From: Artocarpus heterophyllus | Taxonomy: Eukaryota; Streptophyta; Magnoliopsida; Rosales; Moraceae | NCBI GenBank assembly: GCA_025403435.1 | Contig: CM046340.1 | Coordinates: forward strand, 15,568,091 to 15,632,090 | Direction of reading: 5' to 3' | DNA length: 64,000 bases | Shown: one piece after another, positions 26,737 through 36,667 of the stretch | Layout of the letters: every line of letters starts with the position of its first letter | Position numbering within the stretch: position 1 is the first letter of the stretch | Notes under the pieces: model-generated | Told to the model about the DNA's origin: nothing | The model's database searches: none | The model's input: only the letters and a program-made list of their open reading frames with translations | Program-made: the position numbers and the translations under genes

Positions 26737-29160
26737 CAGTGGTAAAGCCAGAAAATATTTTCAGTAGGGGTAAAATATAAAACATAAAAAAGATAAGAAG
26801 ATAAAATAAGGTTTTTGATATTTCATTTCAATACTTCAATTTAATAAATTACAATTTTTCTTTGGGAGTTTTTATTTTTTTCAAAGCGTTCCATGATGAT
26901 TACATTATCAATGCCATTAAAAATATCTTTTTCAACGTATACAACCAGATTGTCATTTATTTATTAATATCCTATTCGGTTATATAGTCGATTCTTCACA
27001 ATATTTATAACAGAAAATGCTTTCTCGACAATAGTTGGAGCAACTAGAAGAATTAAAGCCAAAGTCATAAGTAAATAAGCTAATGGGTATACCTTGTGTT
27101 TTTTGTCTCAATCATTTTTATGCAAGATCACCAATATCTCTCAATCATGCAAACTCTATAGTAGAGCGCGTATCCAACATATATAGATTTGAAGCTAATC
27201 ATCAAGATCCATGAGTTGTACCATAGAAAAATCTTCACGATAATACTGAGCAAAGCAAAGCAATTTTTTCTTGTCAAAAGTAGAAAATAAGTTATCTAGA
27301 TATAAACAAGATACACGTAACAACAGTTCAGTATTTATCTTACTGAAATGATCATTTAACTCAAGAAGTTGCAAATCAATAACGGCGTAAAATAAATCAA
27401 CTCTAAAATGATACGAGTTTGTAATTTCTTGAGTGCTACGTTGTGGTAGACCTAGAACCATAAACTTATCATTATATTAGGAATATCACTGTTACGTTTT
27501 TCACAAAAAGGATTCATCAAGAAAAGAGTCCCTATCATTGTCCCTCATATGCTGTAATTGTTGTTTGCATAATTTCACTAATTGTATGACATTCACAATA
27601 TCTTGGTCTTTTTTTGGTAGTGCCCTTGATAACTTATGCGTAGTTTCTAATACGGTTCTCATTAAATGTAGACTAAAAACAAAATCGAATGATTAAATCG
27701 ACTCCAAAAAATAATTTGCTTCATATCTTTGTTCAGAACTTGATGATTCATCTACAATAGATTCAAGAAAATCAATTACAGATGAGAACATGACAATCAA
27801 GCCAATTAAAGTACTAAAATATGAGCCCCATTGTATATCACCAAAATGCTTGAGGGTAATATGTTGATTTAGGCCCCAATCCCTAAATATCTCACCAGTA
27901 TTGAGTTCTTCAACAATTGGGGCAATACGTTTCTCTTAAAGATGATCACAACGTTTAGGTGAAGCTGCAATAACGTTGACCATACCAGCAATCAAACTAA
28001 ATAGTGATGCAATTTGAATACGCTTTTTTGACACAGCTATGAGAGCTAGTTGAAGTTGGTGAGCAAAAAAGGAACCTAAAAAGCACATTGATTCTCCTTC
28101 GAGATAAGTAATTTTAGACCATTAAACTCACCTCGCATATTACTAACTCTATCGAGCCTTGTCCTCTCAATCTAGAAATGCTTAACCCATATTTGGAAAA
28201 TACTTTATCAATTGCATTCTCTAGTGAAATAGATGCGATACTAAAAACATGTTCAATACCTATAAAATGTTTTATCATATGTCTATTCTTGTCTACATAA
28301 TGCAAAACAATGGCCATTTGCCCCTTTATCAAGATATCACGAGATTTATCAACTAGAATAGAAAATAATGCAATGCCAATATCTCTAATAATAACATCAA
28401 CTATTACAGTGGCAACGACATTAACAATGTCTTTTTGAATATCAAGTGATGTTAATTTATTATTCCAAGGAGCATTATTGAATGTAACAACCTTAATTGC
28501 ATCATTATGATCAGCTAAAAACTACAAGAGCTCAAGGAATTTATCTTGATTGTTTGAAGCCTCAAACTTATCATGACCACGAAATGCAAATCCTTGTCAT
28601 AAAAAAAACCTAATACAAGTTATTGATGTGCTCAAGTGAACTTGATATTCACTTTTAAGATTTTTTAGATTTCTTTGACAAAATTCCTTCAATATGTTGA
28701 TTTCTTCAAGATTTCATATTTGTTTCAAGCTTGGATGCGGGTGCTATTGGGGCCACCAATACAAGTTTGAAATCTTTCTTGATTTTTTTTTTTTTTTTTT
28801 TTCAATTTGAGAACCCTGAGCCAACAAAAGAGTCACCGCCTACTTGTTGCCTACAACTTGATTTAAAAAGATAAACATAAGCAAAATGCTGTATCTTTAG
28901 CCATGCTATATTCCAATGAATTGCCATATTCATCGTACCAATCATAGTTGAAACTTCTTAATTTTTCTCTAAATTTTGTAAAAGGAAAATTATGTTCTCT
29001 AGGTTGACATGGACCTTTTTACATGTATCCTCTTCATACTTGATCTCTTACATTAGGATTATATTCCACGATTAGAATCCTAAGTCTGGGATCGGTAGAA
29101 AGTTCTCCCACGTTTAGTTTTATCTTGTTGATCTTTGTACTATCATCATCATTTCTTCTT
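26737..29160 (-). pseudogene. hAT-family transposase pseudogene (ZMYM1/DUF4371-like)
   Basis: The minus strand carries, in order, a broken TTF/zinc-finger N-terminus (about 29160-28750, including FNYDWYDEYGNSLEYSM), a DUF4371 segment (28332-28114, KGQMAIVLHYVDKNRHMIKHF, then GLSISRLRGQG), a further segment (27461-27195, EITNSYHFRVDLFYAVIDLQ) and a C-terminal hAT dimerisation region (about 27110-26900, including AFSVINIVKNRLYNRIG). The order matches the plant transposase-derived ZMYM1-like family. Frameshifts and stops separate the parts, so it is dead. The left edge CAGTGGTAAAGCCAG at 26737 looks like the hAT terminal repeat of this group. The matching right terminus and 8-bp duplication were not found. 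Confidence 0.85.
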
Positions 29161-30030
29161 TTAAAAAATATTGAATTTAATTTCGTTTTAAAATATCTCT
29201 CTATAAAAGTAACTGTTAAACAAAAATACCTTTTACAAATTATTATAGGTCAACAAGACAACAACCCACACTTAGATAAATGAAACATAACAAAAGTTAG
29301 CTTATACTCCAAAATTTACAAAAACGAATAAACAATTAAGTGACCACTACTATTTGTTGTAGTTTTTTTTTCTTATTTTCTTTTTTTTTTAAAGCTATTT
29401 GCTGTAATTATAACTTCTAGTTCAATGCATATGTACTCTAAACAAACACTTTTAGATTAAGACAACAAGGTTAAGACTTAAATGGAAATTTTATTAAACT
29501 ATTTGGTTTATAACATCATAATCTCTCATCAATTAAAACTCAAACCAAAAATTAAAAAAAAAAGATTAATGAAATACAACAAAAGTTAGTTTATATACCT
29601 GAACACTTAAGGACTAAGATACTAAATTTGACATCTTGGACTTGAACTTGAAGAATACTTGATGAATAAGTAATGAATGCCTAGCCACAAAGACAAAGTG
29701 GAATTTTTGTTTTTCATTTCCATCTTTTTTTTCCCCTTTGTTTGGATGACTCCAAGTGTGGAGTCTTTCTTTTTATTTTTATATGTTTTGTTTGCTCTCG
29801 TTCTTTTTTGGAGGGAGATGAAAAATTTATTTTTAACTTTTGCTTCTTGACTGTTCCATGGTAGCTTTTTTTGTTCTCTTTTTTATTCTTTTTTAGTTTT
29901 TTAATTTTTAGCCTTTCATTGTGATTTTCCATGGCAACTTTATCTAGTTTGGCTAGAAAAAAACTTGTTAAGGGCCCAAAGATTAACAATACTTCAAGTG
30001 GTAGATTGGGCTAAATATGTTGGGTCTGAT
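29161..30030. other. AT-rich intergenic DNA
   Basis: No gene is seen. The Lys-rich 91-codon frame (29714-29989, minus strand) is low complexity. The stretch ends at the TGTTAG terminus of the copia LTR. Confidence 0.5.
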
Positions 30031-30995
30031 TGTTAGAAAAAGGAGTACACAAAAAAATTTTAAAAATTTTTCAACAAACTATTTTCCATAAACGAGTTAG
30101 ACGTGCCATATACGATAAATTAGTAAAAAAAAAAAATCTTTTTATATGGTGCAAAATTGGAATTGCACTTTTGATAGGAAATCGTATAACAGAACTGTTA
30201 TTGAGAATCATGTCTGAAACAACCTTAATCAACTAATCTTTTCGTTATTCTTTTTTCTACAACCAGAGTACGAGTGGGCACACATCATTCAATTCTCCCG
30301 TCAGTAACTACTCCCCACAATCACAAGAGAAAAATAATTCTTATTGTTCTCTACGTTGAATAATAATTCTGAGAACAATAATTCTATAGAGTGACAAACT
30401 TTCTCTCTCTAAACCTCTCAAGTTACTCCACTTTTTATTTAAATCCATAGAAAAATGTTTCCTATTTATAGTGGTCAGATGGGGACTCATTCTTATTAGA
30501 TTGCGCTTTAAAGTTTGAATCAAAATCAACTCCCACAGCTGAAATGTGTTAGACGCAGATTGCTGACTTGGCAGGGGCTAGTCGACTGGGTAGAAGTGGT
30601 AGATGGGGCCACGCTTTTTCCAGCTCCTAGAGAGCTGCCTAATGTACTTGTTTGAACCAATTGGATAATTTCTACTTTATTTGACCTGAGTATCTTTTAT
30701 AGATTCTCAGATTTAATTCAAATAACCCAATAGAAAACCTATCTGATTAAAATAGTCAAATACAGATATTCCATATTCAAATAAAATAGACTTCAAATAA
30801 TTCAACATGTTTATCTCGAATTACTTCATAAAATTAATTCAACCAATAAACATAAATTATTAAATCCAATTAATCAAATTTTAACCAATTTTAAGAATTA
30901 GCATAAGTTACCAAGATGTGGGACAATCATGCCATATCATTACAGGAAAATATGTGAGCTACCAAAGGGGACCCAATGGACATATATAGATCAAG
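30031..30995 (-). mobile_element. Ty1-copia 3' LTR (copy C), distal part
   Basis: This is the reverse complement of the 3' portion of the LTR family seen at 9797-11822, and its terminus TGTTAG/CTAACA lies at 30031. It is cut at 30995 by the younger LTR element and resumes at 40029. The original LTR is about 1967 bp long. The internal region of the same element follows at 41031 on the minus strand. Confidence 0.85.
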
Positions 30996-33397
30996 TGTGA
31001 CACCCGTTATTCTCCTAAGGGTATTAAGGTAATTAGATTAATTACCTAGTATATATATAAAAAAAAAAATCAGAAAATCTCTCATAATTCGAAACTCTCT
31101 CTCTCTCTACTTTCTCTCTCTAAAAATTCTCTCTCTCTCTCCTCAAAGATCGTCTGAGATTTCGGCATCCGTTTTCGACACCTCCCGCACCAATGGAAAG
31201 CTCTCGACGAGCTGAGTCCAACGAGGTGCCGCGCCGCCCAAAACGCCGCCGGAGGAGACCACACGCGCCGCCCAAAGTGGCGGCAAAACCCATTTCTTTC
31301 CGACGAGATATCTTCGCCGTCCGACGTCCGATCGAGGTGATTCTTGTTCCTACACGACCACCGTGATGAGAGGAACAAAACCCACCCTTGGTGGCAGCTC
31401 AACAACCGCCGGATTGCTCCGCCCGTCTATTGCCGCCGTGCACCGCCGCCCCCATGGTGGAACTCCGCCTTGCCGGAGGAGGTGACTGACACCACCCCTC
31501 CCAATGAGTTCAGAGGATCAAGGGGAGTAAAACCCCTCGATCAATTGCACGGAAGGAGCCGGTTTCGCCGGAGAACGGCCAACGCCGCCGTCAACCGCCG
31601 CGGGAGTCTCCGTTTTGGCTCTTCCCAGCCACGTTTCTTCAAATTGGATGAGGGGAAATGCTCATAGGAGGATGGGTAGCAAAAGCCCTCAGCCAATTTC
31701 AGGTTTCCATCGTCGGAGAATCAAGATCGGAGCTCATCCATTTCTACCGACGTTGTACTTCACGACCCGCTATGTTAGAGGCAGAATTGGGTGAAATTGA
31801 CCCCGCCATTGGACTCAGAAGGGTCGATTTAGGGGGGGTAGGCTCGAGCCCAGCTGCCAACGGACCCCGATTGACGCCGGTCAACGCCGGTCAAAGTCGG
31901 TCAACGCCGATCAACGGTGGTCAACGCCGGTCAACGGCCGGTCAAAGGCCAAAATGGGATTTTGTGATCCGGACCTCCGATCGAAGATCCGAGACCGCCT
32001 CCCGACTCGTTTCGATGCTCTGGATGCAATGGTGACCTCCGTTTGAGCAAATTCCACTCCGATGAAAATCATCCGGTACCGACTGCACGCGAATCGAGGC
32101 GATTCAAACAGCAGTATCGGAATCCAGAATGACGTTTTCAAGAATGTATGATCTCCAGGAAGCATTCCTAGCCATTCATAGTCGCTCGAGGAGCACTACA
32201 GAGGATGCTTCGTAGATACAGCGAGATACAACTGGATCTGCTTTGCTTGGAGTTCAAGATCAAGGGAGTATGGAGCTAACGTTAATTGATTCCAGGATTA
32301 AGAGACTGTTGATAAGCTTGAAAGGTAGGGATTCTATTACTCATCTTTTGTGAGGTTTTTATAGAATTAAAATTGATTGTTTTGCCGCAATATATATATA
32401 TCTATGTTGAACTGATATTATATGTGTATCACATATGAAACTATGACATGGACTCGTCTTGTATTGTACGGCGAGGAACATAATGAATTGACACATGTTA
32501 TAAATTGAGAAGCATGGTTAGGAAAATTAACTCTATTAATAATGATTTAATATAGAGAAATTGTGAGACATGAAAAGGGCGACGGTTACGTCCTTGGGCA
32601 TGAATACCCTAAAAGGTAAAGTAGGGGGAAGGCGATGACGCTTCCTTGGGTTGAAAGTCCCAGAACACACTGTACAGGAATCGATTTGGTGAGGACTCGG
32701 GGCTTGATGTCCCCTCACCGGAACACCCTTGGAATGTTTATAGGGTGATCAAGTGCGCCCATTTGGGTTTCGATGAGTTGAGTGATACTCAATTTAACAT
32801 GGATACCTAGGAACAATGATGATTGGTAATATTTGTATAAATGTGTAATTATGACACTTGGTAATGATTAACTACGGTATCCATAAGATGTGATCATAAT
32901 AAACCTCATAATCTGGAATATGATGTGACTTACTAACCATGCAGATTTTAATGTGGTAATGATAAAAACCTAAAGGTGAGTAATGGCTTTCTCTACTGAG
33001 CATAGTGTTGCTCATACCCTTATATTTTTATCTTTTCAGGACTCACTAAGTGTGAGGTGGCTACGAGAAATATAGTTGAGGACGTGATGTAGCTATATTA
33101 CATTGGGACTGCTTCAATTGTTGAGAATGTTTTTCATGATAATGTAAGCATCAATTGTTACTTTCTGTGACTGTATTACAATGTGTTGAGGGTTAAAATG
33201 ATGATGACAACAGTTTATATTATTAAATTTAAGGTGCTACATTAAAACTGTGGTTTATTTGTCGTTTATATTTTTATTTTTGAGTTGAGAGTTTTCATTT
33301 AAGTCCCGGGCAAATTTTATTTTTAAGGTTTTACTTTTATTATTTATTTTTATTTTATCTCATTAAAAACTGTTAACCCCCATATAGGGGCGTTACA
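30996..33397 (+). repeat. 5' LTR of the gene-carrying element
   Basis: Starts TGTGACACCC, ends GGGCGTTACA. A TATA-like stretch near 31050-31062 is followed by CT repeats (31094-31140), which suggests transcription starts early and that most of the LTR is transcribed leader. The part at 31180-32040 is GC-rich, unlike the rest of the window. I found one difference from the 3' LTR (C at 32054 against T at 38680). Open frames of up to 125 codons on both strands of the GC-rich part occur identically in both LTRs and show no recognisable domain. Confidence 0.93.
31869..31948. promoter_or_regulatory. cluster of W-box cores in the 5' LTR
   Basis: Within 80 bp there are six copies of GGTCAA (TTGACC on the minus strand) plus one forward TTGAC, in an irregular array of GGTCAACGCC-like units. 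TTGAC(C/T) is the core bound by WRKY transcription factors, which act in plant defence and stress responses. The array is therefore a candidate for inducible control of the element. If transcription starts near 31080 it lies in the transcribed leader. Binding is inferred, not shown. Confidence 0.45.
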
Positions 33398-33404
33398 GAA
33401 TTTT

Positions 33405-33417
33405 TGGTATCAGAGCC
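33405..33417 (+). other. primer-binding site
   Basis: TGGTATCAGAGCC begins 8 bases after the 5' LTR end. It is complementary to the 3' end of initiator methionine tRNA, the usual primer for plant LTR retrotransposons. This fixes the left LTR as 5'. Confidence 0.92.
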
Positions 33418-34851
33418 TAGGTTCGGTTAACCTAGGGAGTGTAGCACCACTTTAAAAAATATATTTTTGAGATGGTTTTGAAGCTGAATTTTTATTGTCA
33501 TCATCAAAATGAACCTTCACATTGATTTATACAGTCTAGAGGGATGTAACATGGAAAGGCCATAGAATGAAAATATCAATAGTTATATGAGTACAATAAT
33601 TATATAGAAGGAAAGTATTAATAGTTATGAGGGAATGATAATTATATGGAATGAGTTTATAAGTAGAATGCTTATGAGAGATTCGTATAATATTTGGATC
33701 TATAAGCATATCTAATTCGTATAAACGATGAGAAATTCGTGTAGATACGAGGATTTAATAGCCTTTTGTCTCGTGAAAAACAATAAGAAATATAAGGCTT
33801 GATTTATTGATTTTAAAGTTTGACATAGATATGCCAAATTTTTCGTAATTGATTCAAACCTAAGTAATGATTATGTGTGGATTCGATGGAGCACATAAGT
33901 GTCAATAACTTTTCTTAAAAGTTCTATTTATTTGAGGAATATGATATAAGTTGGGAATCATGGTATTGAATCTTGAGAGAGATAAATGTTAGACTTTTGG
34001 TCTGTTGAGACTGTGTAAAGTCTAGAATGCATGAATCTCAAAATTGGAATATTTCGTTACGTACATTGTATTTAAGTGTATCAGTGAATCTTTTGGTTAC
34101 CTAAGGTTTTGTTATATGAGGAAATTATATATTGTATGAGTAGAATTGTGGGGATTGTAGATGTTCTTAAGTAGTAACATCTAGTGTCTTTGTTCGTTGA
34201 TATGGTCTACGTTGAAAGACGTAAATCGTATTGATTTCAAGGTTAGTCACATTCTAAACCCTTGGTAGCAATGATGATGAATCCATTGATAGATGTTGAG
34301 TATTAGGAATAACATATGGGTGTATGCATTGTTCAATAAGGTTTTGATTAAAACAAAATTATTTGAGTTGGATCATTCAGGAAGATCCTTGTTGTCGTTA
34401 AATTAGATTTGTTGTTTATAGTTAACTTTATCTATAGTGGGCTTTGAATTGGGTTTAAGATTCATACGAATTGGTTTTCAATTTTATGTTTGTTATTTAA
34501 CTCGTTCTAAATGTGTTAAGGCCCGAAACAACCTGACCATTTTCAACTTAGAACATTTGGGCCTAGTTCAAATCCTAAATCAGTTTGATTCACACTGTCT
34601 CTCCCACGTGGTCTCTATACGTGTCATATACAGTGGTTTAATCATTGTTTATATATACGTTTACTGTGCATAGGAGCTTATTTCTCTGAGTTCACTTTTT
34701 CTCTCTTAATTTGTTATTTTCTCTCTAAATCGCAAATCCTCTTCTTTTTCATTAAAAATTCTTCTTTTCCTCTAAAAGAAGAAGGAATTCTAGGATTCTG
34801 CAATTTACTATCTTAATTTTTCCTTTCTATTTACTCTTCTTTCATCTCATC
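33418..34851 (+). other. leader region of the element, no gene recognised
   Basis: This is untranslated-looking sequence between the primer site and the first intact frame. No gag motif is visible in any frame, and the 78-codon frame at 34437 shows nothing recognisable. A CT-rich stretch (34690-34850) directly precedes the ATG at 34852. Confidence 0.55.
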
Positions 34852-35373
34852 ATGGACCCAAAGTACCAACACATGAGAAAGTATTTCCCATCACTCTCCC
34901 AAAAGATTCTTAGAAAGAAATACAAGGCTAGAATTACTCGGTTGTGGATTCTTATGCGTTTTGGTATCCCTTGTGATGTGAGAATGTTAATAGAGGGGAA
35001 AATCCGTCCGAGTGACTTTAGTCAAGATGTCGGTTTACCAGGAACAGGTACCAGTCGTAGTGCAATGAAAAGAAGAGCTCGTGCCATCGTGGTCACTTGT
35101 AACAAATGTGGAAGACAAAATTGTAACGGTAAATGTACTTCACCTGGTTATATGTCTACGAATAGAGAGGATAAAATAAGGTTTTGTAGGGATGGACTTT
35201 CAAAGGAGAACTTGGATAGCATCCATCCTCCTCTCCACGGTCACCCTAGTGGATATGTTCAAGGAGCTATTTTTAAACTCTGGCCTAAATTTTATACAGA
35301 AAGACAACGCCTCAGGAATATGGTATTTCTAGATCCTGTTTGCCAAGCCATAAGAAAACTGGATGGGGAATAA
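34852..35373 (+). CDS. basic cysteine-finger protein, 173 aa, inside the LTR element
   Basis: An intact frame from ATG. Residues 1-30 are strongly basic. Residues 31-51 form a mixed hydrophobic segment (LWILMRFGIPCDVRMLIEGK). An Arg/Lys cluster at 69-77 (RSAMKRRAR) is followed directly by a possible zinc site, C83-x2-C86-x4-C91-x3-C95. The spacing is not the retroviral Gag knuckle (CX2CX4HX4C), because the His is replaced and the last gap is shorter. An Arg-rich run next to a small Cys finger, preceded by a hydrophobic helix, recalls the small nucleic-acid-binding proteins of betaflexiviruses (carla- and vitivirus type). This is resemblance of architecture only. A role in binding nucleic acid is inferred. 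The alternative is a highly altered Gag or a captured host zinc-finger gene. The frame is open in an element without gag, suggesting it is useful or recently acquired. Confidence 0.6.
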   Translation: MDPKYQHMRKYFPSLSQKILRKKYKARITRLWILMRFGIPCDVRMLIEGKIRPSDFSQDVGLPGTGTSRSAMKRRARAIVVTCNKCGRQNCNGKCTSPGYMSTNREDKIRFCRDGLSKENLDSIHPPLHGHPSGYVQGAIFKLWPKFYTERQRLRNMVFLDPVCQAIRKLDGE

Positions 35374-36016
35374 GTCATCGCTCTATAAAGGTTATTTAGT
35401 CTTTACTTATTTGAAGCAGTTTTAGCTGATGTTCAACAGTTTGTGTTTTTCTTTTACTCAGAATATTTGCTTTTGTGTTTGAAATAATTGTGATTATTAG
35501 ATTGATACAGTAAGTGTTAATATCTTATTTAATTTATGATTTTCTTAAATATATATATAATAAAATATATTATCTTATCAGACACGTTACATACGGTACA
35601 GTAATATGTTTGAATTTTGAAAAGCTTATCCAGATATTTCAAGATTTGTGTCTCAAATTTCAAAAGTTCTACAGTATTTGTCGTTTATATTAAATTTCTA
35701 GACTTGGTGTATATTTGTCAAAAAGTCTACAGTTGTGTCATGAGGGTCTTCTGTCAAATTGTTCTCAATTGTCAAAAGTTATACAATTAGAGTCTAATCT
35801 TTTTCAAAAAGTGAATCAGATTTTCTGTAAACTATCAATCACCTTATCTTACTTTCTTATCCGCACAAGATTTTGTTTAAATCTTTGGATTACCTTTTCA
35901 TTACCTACTCGTCTATCTCTTTAGCCCTTTTTGTATATTTCTCATCTTTAAAATCTCATGTAGAACCCGAAGTCTAAGTGGAGCAGACATTAAGCAACCA
36001 CTTCTATAAACCAAAT
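35374..36016 (+). other. spacer between the two frames of the element
   Basis: AT-rich 643-bp spacer with no recognisable domain. Words such as GTCAAA and TTCAAA..GT recur at 35590-35800. The in-frame extension of the LOG frame upstream to 35978 starts at GTG, so the ATG at 36017 is the likely start. Confidence 0.5.
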
Positions 36017-36667
36017 ATGTCTACCTCCCAGTCCACGAAGAAAATAAAGAATGTCTGTGTCTTTTGTGGTTCCAGCCTTGGAAAAGATAAAGCTTATTTA
36101 GAAGCTGCAAATCACTTAGGGCAAGTCCTAGCACGCAAGGAGATTAACATAATCTATGGGGGTGGTAGTATAAAAATGATGGTAAATATGGCACTAGCAG
36201 CTAGGTCTAGCGACGCTACTGATGTAAAAATTTGGCCTCATATTCCAGTTGAAGGAAACCTTTGTAAGGAAGCCATAGGTAAGGGAGAAGGAGTCAGGAG
36301 TATCCCTAAAAATTTTAAAGACATAATCTATAATTCTGATGCTTTTATAGCATTACCTGGTGGTCTAGGTACTCTTGAGGAAATATTTATAGTTGCTTGT
36401 GGGCAATTGTTGGGCTTTTATTCCAAACCTTTGGGTCTGCTGAACGTAAAGGGTTTTTATGACGGTCTTTTGAAATTTCTAGATTACGCTGTGGAAGAAA
36501 ACATCACTACAGAATCGGAGAGACAAATCTTTGTTACTGCTTCAACAGCTGAGGAATTGATAGATAAAATGCAAATCATACATCCAGAATCCGACACTGC
36601 AACATCCAAGCTTGAATGGGAAAGGGAAAGCCGGGAGCGGCCAATTGATTTGAATCTCCATCTGTAA
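36017..36667 (+). CDS. LOG-like protein (cytokinin phosphoribohydrolase family), probably catalytically altered
   Basis: A 216-aa intact frame, matching the usual LOG length. Family members release active cytokinin bases from riboside 5'-monophosphates. Visible family motifs are VCVFCGSS (13-20), IIYGGGSI (45-52), SDAFIALPGGLGTLEE (107-122, including the nucleotide-binding PGGxGTxxE motif) and KPLGLLN. Two conserved sites differ. The GLMG that normally follows GGGSI reads KMMV. The MHxRK block that normally supplies the catalytic Arg just before SDAFIALPGG reads PKNFK, so the Arg-Lys pair is Asn99-Phe100. Plant LOG genes have several introns and this frame has none, suggesting capture through a spliced transcript. 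Classic activity is therefore doubtful. A regulatory, binding or changed role, or slow decay, is possible. It is transcribed, if at all, from the LTR. Confidence 0.88.
   Translation: MSTSQSTKKIKNVCVFCGSSLGKDKAYLEAANHLGQVLARKEINIIYGGGSIKMMVNMALAARSSDATDVKIWPHIPVEGNLCKEAIGKGEGVRSIPKNFKDIIYNSDAFIALPGGLGTLEEIFIVACGQLLGFYSKPLGLLNVKGFYDGLLKFLDYAVEENITTESERQIFVTASTAEELIDKMQIIHPESDTATSKLEWERESRERPIDLNLHL

Noticed and set aside
31344..32035. 107- and 125-codon frames in the 5' LTR (and identical ones at 37970-38661) as genes
   Set aside because: They lie in a GC-rich LTR segment with frames open on both strands, which GC-rich sequence gives by chance. Identity in the two LTRs only reflects recent insertion.
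34852..36667. An integrated complete virus genome as source of the two frames
   Set aside because: No replicase, movement or coat protein motif is present in the element, and the boundaries are those of an LTR retrotransposon. At most one small gene resembles a viral type.
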